DNA of 64,000 bases, from positions 11,059,858 to 11,123,857 of the forward strand of contig ML681967.1 of NCBI GenBank assembly GCA_007922195.1. Direction: 5' to 3'. The translations under genes and the position numbers were made by a program. This DNA is from Podocnemis expansa (Eukaryota > Chordata > Testudines > Podocnemididae). A model generated the notes under the pieces. That model made no database searches. It saw nothing but the letters and a program-made list of their open reading frames with translations, and was not told where the DNA came from. This document shows positions 12,338-25,676 of the stretch, one piece after another (position 1 is the first letter of the stretch; every line of letters begins with the position of its first letter).

Positions 12338-12600
12338 GTTACCAGATACCAACACATGGAAAGGAGGACAGGGAAGTACAAAAAGGAGGACATTGGAGGA
12401 CACATGGAAAAAATGTAGTATTTATGTAATATTCTGTTTTTAGGGGGCCCTGGGATGTTTCCCACTAAACATAAGGTGTTCCAGGGCATTCCAGCATACT
12501 TTAAACCCTGCAAATAAAAAGCCAGACAATCCTGCCAGATGGAGGACATGAAGGTAAAAAGGAGGACATGTCCTCCTTTTGCCTGACATCTGGTAATTCT
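12338..12600. mobile_element. MITE with ACCAGAT/ATCTGGT ends
   Basis: GTTACCAGATACC at the left and GACATCTGGTAATTC at the right are inverted ends. The interior repeats AGGAGGACA and contains a local palindrome, AGGAGGACATGTCCTCCT. Non-coding. Confidence 0.6.
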
Positions 12601-12704
12601 AGGTGTGGCAGGCTCAGAGAAGCAGCAGAGATCAATCCCTGACACCAGGGCTCCCATCACTTTTAGGAACATCATTGCTGGTCCTGATGAAGGATGCTCT
12701 GCAC

Positions 12705-12825
12705 CTGTGGTTTTCAATCTTTTTGCATTTGCAGACCCTAGAAAGTTGTCACCAGAGCTGCACTTCAGTGGAAAAAAAATCTTAGCTCCCTTCAGGGTCC
12801 ACAGACCAAAGGTTGAAAACCACTG
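12705..12825. mobile_element. Short hAT MITE
   Basis: The ends CTGTGGTTTTCAATCTTTTT and AAAGGTTGAAAACCACTG are inverted. The flanking octamers CTCTGCAC and CTCTACAG match 6 of 8. The interior has GTCCACAGACC typical of this family. Confidence 0.75.
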
Positions 12826-13029
12826 CTCTACAGTGCAACAGGTCAGCCAGGAGAAACAGCTCAGAAAAGGGATTGGGCTACACTTGCATTTCAAACACCC
12901 CTGGGTGTTCAGCCCATTGTAACCACTTGGACCTGGTTTCTGATCCCCAACAGCCCCAGGGTTTGGTTTGGGCCCCATCTCTAATTGGAATAAAAGGTGT
13001 GTTAACACCTCATCACTTCTTCCAATGTG

Positions 13030-13650
13030 ACATACACCATCATTTGCCCACAACACCCCTCTGCTTTAAACATTGGCCAAATGGGTCTGTCTCTGTGCAA
13101 AAGAATAAAGGACACACATCAGACATCAAGAAAGTTAATGTTAAAAAAACGAGTAAGGGAGCCCTTTAACTTCCCTGAACACTCAGTAACAGATTTACTG
13201 TATTTCAGCAAAAAAAAAACTTCAAAGATAGACTTCAGGGTGAACCTGCAGCTCTGGAATTCACATGCAAGCTTCACACTATCAGACTGGGTCTGAAGAG
13301 GGACTTGGAGTGGCTAGCTCATTACAAAAAAGTTAATTTCCCCCTCTTTAAATCATCTCATCAATTGTTGTTAATGTCCAACATCCACAGTTCGAATTAA
13401 AACAAGCTGTTTGTTCTGATGAAAAGAGCTACCCCTTAAACTGTTTGAATTGACCTTGTTAACCCACCAGATAATGCAACTCATCCTTCTGAGCACATGT
13501 ATACACACCTAACATACTGCAGTTTTCATTTCATGTATCTGAGGAAGCAGGTTATGGCCACAAAAGCATATACCTTAAATAAATTTGTTAGGCTTTAAAA
13601 GTGCCACAGGACCCATTGTTTGTTTTGCTGAAATAGACCAACAGGACTGC
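13030..13650 (+). mobile_element. Old Penelope-like element remnant
   Basis: Frameshifted translation at 13060-13270 gives 'NIGQMGLSLCKRI' and 'REPFNFPEHSVTDLL', a degraded version of the GIY-YIG region 'YIGQTGRLLPKRLNEH ... AEHFHLPNHS' in the PLE at 28100-30330. A tail at 13540-13650 (TAAATAAATTTGTTAGGCTT, GTGCCACAGGACCCATTG) matches the PLE tail. No intact ORF remains. Confidence 0.65.
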
Positions 13651-16600
13651 CTCTCTGGAACTTTTCATCACTTTGTGTTACCCAGGAATTGAGCTGTCAA
13701 AAGTCCTGATGTTCTGTTAACATATACTCGGGAATGAGGAGGAGATCTGATAGCACAAGTCACTAAGGGCTCTCAGAGAAACAGGAGCCAGTCACAGTGA
13801 AGCTAAGCTCCCTGGAAAATAAATCCCTGAGTGATGGGCAAAACTCAGAAGGGCTTGGAAGCCTGCAAAGGTCTGTATTGCCTGCCCATGAAATTGAGCC
13901 AGATTTCTGCTTGTTTACTTAGCACAAATTTGCACCCTCAACAGGATTCACAAACACTAAAGATTTAATCTCTGCATGCCTACGTGATGTACTGATCTCA
14001 GACTACTCCAGCAGAAAAAGGCAGAACAAAAATCCAAGGATTGGAAGCTGAAGCTAGACCCTATGATCAGCAGATCCACCCTGCCATCTGTGTGAGGCCA
14101 GATGACAGGATCACAGAAAGGTCTGTTCTTGTCTTAAAACAAAAGGACAAAATCCCCATGGCTCTGAGACTGTGTTCCCATGACTGAGGGAGAAGGAACA
14201 GGAAAATGGACAGAGATTAGGGGCTTGGTTTCCAGAACTGCTCAGCACCCAAAGCAACTGTCAAATTCTGCTGAAATTCTGGCTGCTTGAGACTTGTGAA
14301 GATTAACCCATGAGTAACTGGCCCAAGGTCACAGCACATCCCAGTAGAAGAGGTGTAGATAAGAGACCAACTTCAAGATGAGCACCTAGAAGGTTCTGCT
14401 TCATGGACCCCCTGCTCTATCTAGCCTTTTCTTCTAGATATCCCAGCCTATTTCTATCCCTGCTCTGGTCAGCAGCTGAATTTGCTGCTCAATTTCACAC
14501 TCCCCACCCAAACAGCCAGACATGCAAGACCCATAAAGACAAACTCAGATCTTGCACCTGGCCCACACAGTGTCTTGATGGCAGTAAATTTGACTGAGGG
14601 CCTTTGTCACTGAGCCATGCCAGTTTTCTTTACTAGCAATCTCAAGGCCTGGGGACCCAACATGCTCCACTGTTTAGGCTGCTCACTGCTCCTGCCCTGG
14701 AAGCTTCAGTGCTGCTAAACAGCACCTCCTAGGCCAGGAGTCTGCAACCCGGGCTGCATGCGGCTCTTTGGCTGCCTCCTTAGGGCTCTGCACCACCACC
14801 AAGGGACACTGCAGGCAGCCCACACCAGGCTCTGGGCTCCCTCCCACCACCAGGCAACCCTGTGGGCAGGCTGCACCAGGCTCTGGGCTCCCCCTGCCAC
14901 CAGGGGACCCTGTGTGTGGCCTGCACCCAGCTCCTGTAGTTAAGCCAACACTTCATCTGTCAGCCTCTCAGAGAGGTGGATTTATCCCAGCAACACAAGA
15001 ACATCTTGTGTCACCATGCTAAGTGTCTACACTATAAGAATGCAGCTAGGCTGCTGTAGCATCTCAAGTGAAGACATGGCCCATACAGACCCTGATTTTT
15101 AAAGCTTTCCTCACAGGTCAGGTTTTCTAAACCTCACACATGCTTTTCATTGCTGTCCTCTGGACTCCTTCTAATTTGTTCCCATCTTTCCCAAAGCAGT
15201 CCCCAGAATGGACACAGCACTCCCCCCAGGGCTCACCAATGCTAAACAGAGAAAGACATGAACTTGGATCATACACATGACCCTCCTAGTCACACCCCTG
15301 GGAGGGGACACTCCACTCACCACACACATGGCACTTCCTTCTGGGGGATCAGCTTTCTTGGTTGTCTCCCCCTCCCATGCTATCACTCTGACTCTGATCT
15401 ACAGCCTCTGTCTTGCTCTCTCTCTTCAGGACACAGCCCTCTGGGCAAGTCACTCCATGGTCCCACTTTCAGGGTACAGTCCTTCAAATCACTCCTGCAG
15501 TGACCCAGGCAGTCTTCCCACCTGCCCCCCACCAGCACCACTGCCCCAGTGGTGAACAGGAAACCCTAGCCCGCCATTTACTCTGTGGTCCAGACCAGGG
15601 ACCTTACAATACACAACCAAAAATCTGTTCAGTCCCTAAAGTCACTGATTACTTCCCAGTCTGTGTCCTACCCCAGCACTTCAGGATTTACAGGCCTCAC
15701 TGCTCCTCAGGAGCAACCATGACCTGCTTGGCTCTGTAGCCTCCAAACACAACTACAGACTATACCCAGCAACCCCTAGGTAGGCCCAGATCCCAGGCTT
15801 TATAGAAGTCTCACTGTAGCCACACAGAAGAGCTTCCCTAATTGGGCTTTCTACTCAGCCTTCAGCCCAATAGGTTAAGTGGCCCACCTGGCCCTGTTAA
15901 CCCCACTTTGGCTCAGATTCAATCTGTGCTCCACTATCATTCATAGTGCCTTTACAGCAGCACTGCCACCTAGTCCCCTGTGCCCCATTCTGTAGCTCTG
16001 TGTTCGATTTCATCTTCCCCAGTGCAGTGCTTTCTGCCTGGTTTTTATTGAATTTCATGGTGTGGGTTTCAGACCAGCTTTCTTATGGATCATGATTATT
16101 TGGAATTCTAATCTGTCTCTAAAGCACTGGCAATGCCTCCTGGTGCAGTGTCTGTTATAAACATACTCGTCCCTCCTTTACCCGAGTCATTAATTCAAAT
16201 GTTGACCAGGGCTGGACCCAGTACAGATACCTACAAGACTCCAGTAGGAACAGCACCCCCAGTCTGAGAGCAAACCATGCTTCAGGCCATGGCTGATCAC
16301 CAGCTGGAAGGTATTTTCCCTCAGGGTACTGCATTGCATCAGGTGCTTGAAAGTGGCCTTATCTTTTCCTCTGATGCTGCTAGCTTTGTCCATGGATTTA
16401 GCATTCATTGTGTTTCCCATACAGAGGCAGCAAACTATGTACCTTCACCGCAGGTGACTTGGATTTCATATTACAGGGAACAAGAAAGAAAGAACAAATA
16501 TAAAGTCAGTATGAGAGACAGAGCCAAAAGTTTCTCTCATTCTAGAAGCTCATTTCTGAAAATGCCTCTCTGCCCTGCCCAGTAGACATGAAGGCAGATT

Positions 16601-16857
16601 TTGCATATGTAATGGAGCATTGTCTGGAGGGCAGAATCATAGGTACATACCCAACGGATGCTGACCTCACAGACTGGGTGCTTAAGCCCTCTGTCTGGAT
16701 TGCTACCCCCATGGGCTGTTTGTTTGTTTTTTTTCCTTCCTAGTAAGTTCATGCTCTTTTATTGTCAGTAGTATCACAAATCAGGACCCTATCTCAGATC
16801 CGGACCTCATTGTATCAGGCACTTTACAGTCTTATAATGACGGACATTCCCTTCTCT
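13651..16857. other. Intergenic, no gene recognised
   Basis: About 3.2 kb without a recognisable gene. 14290-14345 faintly resembles a reversed MIR (GGCCCAAGGTCACAGCA). 14740-14935 is GC-rich with internal near-duplications around CAGGCTCTGGGCTCCC. 15030 onward and 16030-16210 look like worn repeats that could not be placed. Confidence 0.45.
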
Positions 16858-17098
16858 AAAACAAACAAGGAGTCTGGTGGCACTTTTAAAGACTGACAAA
16901 TTTATTTATCACATGAGCTCTCATGGGAGAAAATGTCACTTTCCCAAACACTTGAAGATGGGGTCTTCAAGGATCCAATGAAGTAGGATTTTCTGCCACG
17001 AGAACTCATGCGATAAATAAATTTGTTAGACTTTACAGGTGTCACCTGACTCCTTATTTGTTTTAGTGAACTAAACTAATATGGCTACCCCTTTGGAA
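16858..17098. mobile_element. PLE-tail hairpin
   Basis: The left arm AACAAGGAGTCTGGTGGCAC...GACAAATTTATTTATC is the inverse of the right arm GATAAATAAATTTGTTAGAC...CTGACTCCTTATTTG. The right side continues GAACTAAACTAATATGGC, the outer PLE end. Non-coding. Confidence 0.75.
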
Positions 17099-19028
17099 AC
17101 TGTCATCATGGATTCCTTTCTCTGAACACCTCATGGTCATTGGTCAGCAAGGAAAGGCAAAGAAAGACAAAGAAAGTGTAATTTGTGCTTGGTTTCCAGA
17201 TAGGCAGCTGAGGTACAGAGAGATATAGGCATGTACCCATAAAAATCTATGGCAGAGTCAGGAATTTAACCCACATCTCCTTAGTCCCAGTCCAATGCCT
17301 GATCCTGGCAGTGTGTGCATGTGTGTGAGAGACAGAGTTTGTTTATTATTATTACTGCAGGATTCCATCATGCGCCCATTGTGCTCGGTACTGGCCAAAG
17401 TCCCTGCCCCAAAAAGTTTATGCTGTCTGTTTGTCAGGGGCCAGGATGTGGGTCCTCTAGCCTAGTGGTTAGAGCTGGAGACTTGGCGAGTGGTTAGAGC
17501 CAGGAACAGGGACAGTGAACCAGAGCCAAAGGGCACAGCTGGAGCCAGGAATCAAGAGCCACATCAAAAGTCAGAGCTGGCGTTAGATAAGGGCTGCCAA
17601 AGTAAAGCAGCAGAGCTAAAACAAGGCCAGGAGCAGGAGAGATTGCACCCATAAGAATAAGCATTGAGCACCTGCTGGTGAGTTGCTGCTGAGTTTAAAT
17701 GCAGACCTCCTGGCTCTCTGCAACCCATACAGTGAGCCTGGCTAGGCTCCTTTCCCAGCCTGAGGGCTGAGCTGGGTGGCTGCAGGAATCCAGCCCACAG
17801 TCCCTGACACAGCTGAGCTCCTAGGAGCAGAGGGAGGAGGAAGGAAATGGGGAGGTGCGCATAGCTCACTCACCCTCCTCCACCCCCTGCAGTCAGGTGA
17901 GCATTCTGGCCTGCATCCTTTCCACAGCTCAGGTGCAGAGCAGCCTGAGAACGGCATTGCGTGCCTGGGCGACAAAGGCAACAGGGCCCACATTCCCTCC
18001 CAGTCCCGACGCCCAGGTGAGGTTCCCTTCTCAGGCGCTGGTTAGAAATCAAAGCAGGGAGAAAAAAGGGTGGGGAAAGATTAAGAACGCAGCACTGCTG
18101 GCAACGCCCTGGGAGCAGCCTTTGACACGCACAGTCCTCTGCATGCAAGTGGTGAACAAACAGCCTGGCAATTGGATGCTGCCACAGTGGCACATGGGTG
18201 GAAAAGGCCTGTGCAAGAAAGGAGGGCAGGAGGAGCTGGCTTTCTGGCTCTTCCAGCCTCTGCAAATGCCCCTAGTTGCAACTGCCCTTGCTGGCCATGC
18301 TCTGTAGATAAACTCACTGCTTCTCATATTATTAAAGGCATTGGACTCAAGGTCTGTCTACACTGCCCACTAAGCCTAGGTCAGGTTTGAACCCAATTCC
18401 CCCTTCTGCCCACACATAAATGAGCCTGCCTCAGATCAGCAAACACTCAGCACCTGGGTCTTCAGACTCTCGGGGGGCAGCATTTGGAACCTGAGCCATG
18501 CTGTGATTTGAATCCAAGCTCAGTCATCCTGTAGCATGGTTACAGCTCACACCACTGTCAGAAGGTCCACATGGTATGGCCACATTAGCAGAGCTGTGAG
18601 ACCAGGGCCCAGCAATTGCATGCCCTGGTTTACAACGTGGTATGGTTGCTCAAGCGCAGGCTTGGAAACACTTGAGTCCAGTAGCCTAGGTCCCACAGCC
18701 CCAGTTTATAATGTGGTGTATCTTGGGCTGGTTTCCCACTGTGTGATACATTTACACCCACCCAGCATGTGTCTCGACTGTGACTACGATGGTTTATTTG
18801 TGTTACCAGTCTGTCCGGGAGTCTCATGGACCAGTGCCCCACTGTGCCAGGAACTGTGCAAACACAGAACACAAAAGGCAGCCGCTCTCCAAAGAATTTA
18901 TGAAGGCTGTCTCTCTGGTTCACTTTGATTTGGTGCAAATTGCCCACTCAAGGTGTAGGGCAATGGAGAATCAAGATCAGGAAATTAGTTTCCAGGTCAC
19001 CAACTGAGTGATTGTGAGCTACTTAGCC
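17099..19028. other. Intergenic, with a MIR fragment
   Basis: 17190-17300 is a minus-strand MIR-like SINE (CAGCTGAGGTACAGAGAG, then GGCAGAGTCAGGAATTTAAC). 17450-18330 is moderately GC-rich with stop-poor frames on both strands and no recognisable domain. 18350-18800 holds a CTGTCTACACTG-type MITE-like start without a clear partner end. Confidence 0.45.
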
Positions 19029-19215
19029 CAGTGGTTTTCAAACTTTTTTCCTTGGGACTCAGTTGAAAAAAATCATTTATATCCACAACCCAACAATTAC
19101 ATCTTTGAGCAATGCACTCCAGTTTTTTGGCAGCTGCAGTAGGGGACACTCTGACCTAGTACCTGAGTGTCTGCAACCCAGTACTGGCTCCTGACCCATA
19201 GTTTGGAAACCACTG
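19029..19215. mobile_element. hAT MITE with target duplication
   Basis: The ends CAGTGGTTTTCAAACTTTTT and AGTTTGGAAACCACTG are inverted. The flanking octamers ACTTAGCC and ACATAGCC match 7 of 8. Confidence 0.85.
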
Positions 19216-20655
19216 ACATAGCCCCTTTGGGCCTCCATTCCCCCTCTGTCAAATGTAGAGAAGAACAGTACCTTTGTCTTGCCTACTCAGATTGGAAGTT
19301 TGTTGAGGCAGGCACTGTCTGGTACAGACTTAGAAAGGAATTTTTTAAATTGCTGAGTGACCTTGAGCAAGTGATGTCACCTCTGTGTGCCTCAGTTCCC
19401 TGTCTGCAGGAACACAGCAACGTAGGAATTGCCACAGCAAATCAAAGCAATGGTTCATCTGGCTAGTCCTGTATGCTGCCTGGAACAGACTAGGCCTTGT
19501 AAATTGCTCCTCTTTGGCTCAGATGGAGACCCAGGAACTTCCATGGCATCCTCCTTCTTGAGCCCCTCATAGGGAATGATCTGGACTTGGCAGTAGTCAG
19601 CAGTAGATGCTCCAAAACAAGCCATAGCATGGCTCTGGAAGGACCTGCCCATAGGAGAAGTTTCTTCCTGATCCCCTGGTTGTGGTTACCTTATTCCCTG
19701 AAGCATGAGGGTTATGATCCTTAATTTAAACAAAAAAGACATTTTTTTAACCTATCTAGTTACAGTTGGGATGGTCTCATAATCCATAGAAACATCTAAT
19801 CTTGTGGCAATGAGTTCCACAGGCACATCACTTTGTGTCAAAAAGCCAGTCTGAGGAATCCTGCCCTACTCTGTGGGGGAGGAGGACTTTTTGGGGGAGA
19901 GAGGGGATTTACTTAGAGTTCTGAGACATTTATTCCAGGGTCCTGGCATGTTGCCCTGCTAAGAGAACTTGGAGCCCTTTCTAGTGCAGTGAATGATGAT
20001 GCCCTATCAGCCATTTTGTTTTTAAAGCCAGCAATAAAAGCAATCAGCCTTGGGAAGATAAAGGCTCCTCCTCCTTATCGGTACAGTGCCAGTTTCAGTA
20101 AAGAAATAATAGAGCTGGCAAGCTCCCTGAGGATTATGGATTGAAAGGTTTAATTGAGGAAGATCATTAGGAAAAGACAAAGACAGCGCAGGGCATCTCT
20201 TATCTAACAACAGTGACTGAGGCTTGCATGAGAACAATCAATGGATTAGTTTTATTGCAAGCCCTTGTCTGAGGAGAAGGCAAAGGGCTAAGATCTGGTA
20301 CTAGATCAAACAGAGAGCTTCCTGTGAAATGGAAATGCTCTTTCTAACTCTGTATAATAAGCCACCAGAAGCTGTCCTCTCCTGGGCTGTTTAATTACCA
20401 TATTAATTAAATGGTTGATGATGAGTATTTAATTATTTTATAGGATTTATATATGATTTAGCTAATCACTAACAACAAACTATTAATCAAAGTATTAATT
20501 ACCATGGTATCTAGAAACCCCACTCAGAGATCCAAGCTGTAGTGTGCTAAGTACTGTACAAGGAAGTCACACAAAGTGTTAACGGTTTATATGCCCCAAA
20601 AGTTTACATGACTTCAGTCCCAAAGAGTTAATGATTTACATGTACAACATGGTCC
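19216..20655. other. Intergenic, with a MIR fragment
   Basis: 19345-19400 is a plus-strand MIR-like core (GTGACCTTGAGCAAGTGA, GTGCCTCAGTTCCCTG). 20390-20500 is AT-rich with repeated TTAATTA. No gene is seen. Confidence 0.5.
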
Positions 20656-20659
20656 AACA

Positions 20660-21235
20660 GGTGAAAGCTGCAAATCGAGGGGGTATCCATGGTAGGCTGG
20701 AAGGGGGAGGAAGTCCCAAACTGAAGTCACCCGCCCTCACAGCGCAGGGCAAATGGGCAAAGCCTCAGGTGAAGAGTGTTAAGGGGGCGCTGGGGCTGGA
20801 TCCAGCTTCTTGCAGTAGCTGGGGATGGATCTGGGTCCATTCCCAGATGCCTCAGGGAGCCAGATCCGCCCCCGTGTCCCCTGACATTCCACACCTGGGG
20901 CTTCCACTGGGGTGCACTGCTGCCGCCGAATCGGATCCATCCCCCTGTGGCCTGCCAGTGGCAGCAAAAATTCCCAGCACCTCCGGCAGCAGCTGGGAAT
21001 GGCTCCATGCCGCCCGCAGCCTGCCAGTGGCAGCAGGAGCTTTCAGTGCCTCCAGCAGCATCTGGGAACAGATCCAGATCCCCCTGGCCTGCCACCGGTG
21101 GCAGAAAGCTCCCACCACTGCTGGCAGGCTGCAGGGATCTGGATCCATCCCCAGCCATGTGGCTGTGGACGGATCAGGGCCCTGGAGGGGCGGTGTCTGG
21201 GGCTGCTTGCCACAGGCACAAAAACTACTGGGGAG
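20660..21235. mobile_element. GC-rich hAT-like dispersed repeat
   Basis: It contains many copies of GGATCCA/GGATCTG and GGCAGCAGCTGGGAATGG phrases in the same order as 25677-26277, and ends in a GGGCTGCTTGCC...GGCAC motif shared with 58619-59042. The 258-codon ORF crossing it on the plus strand, and the opposing minus ORFs, are by-products of GC-rich sequence. Confidence 0.55.
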
Positions 21236-21245
21236 TATTTGCTTT

Positions 21246-22567
21246 CTTATTGGTACCCACAAGCAAAGCTGGTTCTGTCCTTTAGGCTCTTGTATAATTT
21301 ACCCCCCAGACAAAAGGCCACATTTTCTAAGGAGAGCAGTATCCAGGCGGTGTTCTTATGCCATGTTCATTGCTATCATATTTAAGCAGCTTCCCAGAGT
21401 GCCTTAAGCAACAGGACTAAGAACTGTTCTACGCGCAGTTTCCTATCACTGTAATTGTGTCTGCTAGGGGTTGATTATTTTAAGTGCTATAGTCCTGCCA
21501 GTGCAACTTCTAGTGCACACACAGCCATACAACTATAGAGGTACATTTCCTTCTCCCATTCAGGAACGACTGTACCAGAATAAATTCCTTCATATCAGTA
21601 TAACTGCAATATCCTGGGCTCAGGGGATCTGCCTGGGATGTTTTATTCCTGACCTTGAGAACTGTTGTGTGGGTCCAGGGCCAGCTCAAGGGGTTGTAGC
21701 GCCTCAACCCAAATTTTGATTTGGCACCTCCCCCCCCCATCTCATTCATGGAGGTTGAAAATGGTTTTCCAAAGTGCATAAATCTGCAGCGTCTGCCTGA
21801 AGAGGGATTTAAAGTCCACTCTGCCTACATGACTAAGCTGCAGTTGACTAACAGTGCCTGAGCTGCTAGGAAAGAGTTGAAGTGGCGGGAGCCAGCCTGA
21901 TCTTCAGGGGGCTAGGCACCCCTAAGAACTGTCACCTGAAGCCGTGGCTGTCTCTTGCCTCATAGTAGAGCTGCCCTTGGTGGGTCTCTGTGGTGCTGAA
22001 AGACATCAGTGGGATCCATGTGTGCTGCACCTCTTACAATCAGCGAAGAAACAGCAGAGATGTCTTTGTCACCTGAATTTTTAGGGTTACCAGGGCCCAA
22101 GGGCAGTCACTGGGGAATCTGACTGCTGGGTTGATAACTGGCTTAAGAGAGAACTCTGCAGCTTTATGTCTTTAGCAAAAGATCCAGGTACTGGTGAGAA
22201 ACATGGGGCAGGTTTGTAAAGTACAGCAGCTGTATCAAACAGAAGTATGATGAGCCCAAGCCTATGTGCCCTCTGACCTTACAGACTGTTATAACTATTG
22301 CTGTTCTGTACACCTTGGAGGCCCCAGTCCATGGGAGGTGCTGAGCAACGGACCTCAGAAGAAAGAGATTTTTTCATTCACAGTGAAGGAGAGTATGGAT
22401 CACAGTTCAGAAGCCTCAAGCAAGATGGGGGCAAGGATGACCAACACATGCTGGAATGAAAGGCATCATTCAGCAGAGCCAGCGTGATTTCACTTCATCT
22501 ACCTGGGTCAGGTACGGAGCCGCCACTGAACCTAAGGATGGCCGAATTCACTGACAAGACAATTTCC
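21246..22567. other. Intergenic, no gene recognised
   Basis: At 21676 a CAGGGCCAGCTCAAGG start, followed by GGCACCTCCCCC, resembles a hAT-type end that also occurs at 31176 (CAGGGCTGGCTCAAG). Partner ends were not found. The rest is unassigned. Confidence 0.45.
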
Positions 22568-22738
22568 ACAGCAAAAACAACAAGAGTCCTGTGGCACCTT
22601 CAAGACTAACAAATTTATTCTGGCATTAGCTTTCGTGGGCTCTTTCCATCTGACAAAGTGGACTGGGGCCCACAAAAGTTTATGCCTGAAGAAATTTGTT
22701 AGTTTTGAAGGTGCCATGGGACTCTTGTTTTTGCTGAT
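22568..22738. mobile_element. PLE-tail hairpin
   Basis: The left arm AACAACAAGAGTCCTGTGGC...CTAACAAATTTATTC is the inverse of the right arm GAAATTTGTTAGTTTTG...GGGACTCTTGTTTTTG. TAGCTTTCGTGGGCTC and GCCCACAAAAGTTTATGC are the inner arms. Non-coding. Confidence 0.75.
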
Positions 22739-23147
22739 AACACATTATCCCTCATGCCTTTGGTGCAAGTTTCACAAGCACAGATCCAGAAGTAGCTTTG
22801 CTTTTTGGTGGGAGTGACCATTTTATTGCTGCAGGTGAGATAAGCAAAGCAGGACATTCACTGAGGTAGCAGAAGTGCAACTACTCTGCACACAGAGGAC
22901 CTCTCAGATGCATGCTTATCAGTCATTAACCCACCAGGAGGTCCCTTCTGTTGTTCTTCAAACACGTGCACAGAGAAACAGAGAATGAGTCTGAGGTTAG
23001 ACAACCGAACCAAAGAGCTAAGCTGATGCGATATATGCTGGACACACCAGGGACCTCCAAAGCCAAAAGTATGAGCTGGTACATCTTGCACTAAAATGCC
23101 CTTACTTCCCAGCTAGGGAGTGCAACAGAGTCAGACCCTCTGCAGGA

Positions 23148-23240
23148 CAAACTGGGATTTTCTCCCACAAAAAGCTCATGCGATAAAGAAATCTGTTAGT
23201 CTTTAAAAGTGTCACAGGACTCCTTGGTTGTTTTGCAGGA
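23148..23240 (+). mobile_element. PLE 3' tail, single arm
   Basis: GGGATTTTCTCCCACAAAA, AAGAAATCTGTTAGTC and CACAGGACTCCTTGGTTG match the last about 100 bp of the PLE family. No inverted partner is seen nearby. Confidence 0.7.
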
Positions 23241-25403
23241 AACCTATAACACATGCATGAGTTTCACCAGCATGGAATGTCATGAGATGTGAGAAGGAGC
23301 AACGGGAGAATGGAGATGGCCGAGATGAAGGGATCTTGAGCAGTTTGAAGAATTGTTTTCTCCCTCTAAAGGTCCCTATCTCCCATGGGCCCCACACCCT
23401 AATGGCAGAGGGAAACATACACATTTATAGGGACAGAACCTCTGCTGATGTCAATCACCATCACTACATTGACTACAGTGATGTGGGGCACAGCTTGAGA
23501 AACTCTGCAAACCTTTGGGTCACAGAATGTGACTCTGTTCCCAGCTAAGACACTGGAAAACCACAGTGGAGACTCAACAGCTCTGTCAAATAGCACTCCC
23601 TACAGCAGAGATCTTCTAGGCTGTAAGGTATAATTAACTGAACACTGATGATCAAGCTGTAGTTAATGCTGACACCTCAACAAAGGCTATGAGGTCTACA
23701 CATAGTTTTCTGAATGTAAATACAGTACAAGAATATTTGGAAGCCTTTCATGGCTTTGTACTGAACACCTTCATCCACAGTTAACCTATTATGCCCCAAA
23801 CTCTTTTAATAGCTGTGTATCTCTAAGGCCAAATGCCCATATTCTGTTCTCATTTACACCCATGCAAGCACAATTAGCTTAATGAAAAGGACACAGAAGA
23901 CATGGGACATGACTACTATCCATTTAGGTCACAATTCAGCTGTGCAATTTCAACATGTGTTTAAAGCTAATGGAAGTCAGTGGAACTTAAGCAAAAGCTA
24001 AAATCAACCATAATTTACATTTGCTTTCCCAAAATTCTGCAGGCATCTAAGCGCTGGGAAGCACCAGGCAGTCTGAGCTCTTTTATCTTTGCAGATTTCA
24101 TTATCCCTACTAAAGCCTTGTTGGAGTCAGGAGGTGGCAGTGGCTCCCTCTAGTGACCACAGGCCAATTCCACTGCTCTGCTCTTTAGAGCTGTGAAGTG
24201 GAGAGTTTCTCCCTTCAGCCCTGAAAACTTCAGGTTCAAATGAGGACAGGGTTTGTTTCCATGGACACCAACCCATGACAGTGTCTCTCTTACTTTGTCC
24301 TCTATGTGCAATGAATAAATAAAAGTTTGCCATACTGCTTTTTCTCTACACATAACAGAGGGTGTGATCTGATCACAGCTATTTAACATGGCTAAAAAGC
24401 CAAGCCTGCAAAGAAAGGGAAGACCTGTAGACTTTTGAGTGCCTTTCCTTGCAAAAGCTAAGCTAGGCAGTTTTTCTGGGTTAGCCACAACTTAAGCAAA
24501 CTTCAGCTAGCCCAACAAAATCCATCCTTGAGCAAAATGTTGGACCTCCATCATTCATCTGTAATGATAATGCTAGGAAAGGATGGTGAGATGATGTAGA
24601 ATACAAGGTGCCAGATTAAGCATCAGGGGAACTCTGTTCTGTTCCCAGCTCTGCCCCAAATCTTTTTTGTGACCTTGAACATGCAACATACCCTCACTGC
24701 ACCTTGTGCAGGCAGCTCTGCACCTTGAGATGTTTGAAAATCCCATTCAGTGCCTCCATGAAGCTGTTGGCACCAAGGTGCCTTTAAAAACCCAGCCCCA
24801 TCTCTTACTTTGTGTGTACAGCACCTAGCACAAAGGCATCCTAGTCTCAGGTTTCTGAGTGTTTCTGTAGCACCGACAGTCACAGTAAGCGTAGGCACTA
24901 AAGCGTGCTGGCAGAACTGACTCCATGTGCAGGCAGAGAGTTCACTTTCACATCAGAGCTCCTTGAGGAATTCAGGATGGACAAAATGTTGCGGGCTGGG
25001 GACTGAAGTCAGCCCTCACAGGGATGTCTATAAATGCATTTCTCTAGGTGTCAGTGGGGAGCCCCATACTTTGTAGTTCGATGAGCACATCTAACCTGAG
25101 TGTTTTTCATTGCATTTCATTTATTTACAAAAGTCCCATTTGTTATAACTCAAGTGGGTCAAGGGAGTGCTTCCCTTCTCATACCACCAGTGATGGGATT
25201 TACTCTTGATTTGTTCTGTCATATGCAAGAGCTAAATGGGGCCTTGTGGCTCATGAAGGAAGTTTTAGAGAAAAATGTGCCTCATGGAGGTAATCTCCCA
25301 ACTTGATTGCTGCATGTAAAATGCCAGAAAAATCTCACAGCTTCCCTAATGCCAGCCATCAATGTAAGCAATTGCTGGGTGTTACATATGTGAATGCACA
25401 CGG
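23241..25403. other. Intergenic, no gene recognised
   Basis: About 2.2 kb of unassigned sequence. 24630-24680 has a faint MIR-like phrase (CCCAGCTCTGCCCC then TGTGACCTTGAACA), and 24815-24835 carries the GTACAGCACCTAGCAC repeat tail. Confidence 0.45.
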
Positions 25404-25572
25404 CAGTGGGTCTCAACCTTTTGCAGGTCACTACACACTTCACAATATGCACAACTCTATAGGATAGAGCAGCCCTCACCCAGCCCCAACTGAATCCCAC
25501 CCTCCTCTGCACCCCCGCACCACCGCACAGCAACACAGTAATGCGTCTCGACACAGTGGTTGAGAACTGCTG
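25404..25572. mobile_element. hAT MITE
   Basis: The ends CAGTGGGTCTCAACCTTTTG and CAGTGGTTGAGAACTGCTG are inverted. The flanking octamers GCACACGG and GCATATGG differ only by two C-to-T changes. It is the same broad family as the element split by the DIRS at 32572 and 46113. Confidence 0.85.
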
Positions 25573-25676
25573 GCATATGGGTAGAGAGATCATCCATGCA
25601 CCTCCAAAGGGCAGAGGAAGTGATGGACCCAGCTGACGAGCCTGTGTGTGTTTGTGTCTTTGATAAGAGGGGGAGG

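Noticed and set aside
12205..13056. 283-codon minus-strand ORF
   Set aside because: It spans a MITE, a hAT MITE and a PLE remnant and shows no domain or codon bias; a chance open frame.
20631..21407. 258-codon plus-strand ORF with opposing minus-strand ORFs
   Set aside because: It lies in a GC-rich, internally repetitive hAT-like block; long frames are open on both strands at once, and the translation is low-complexity without a domain.
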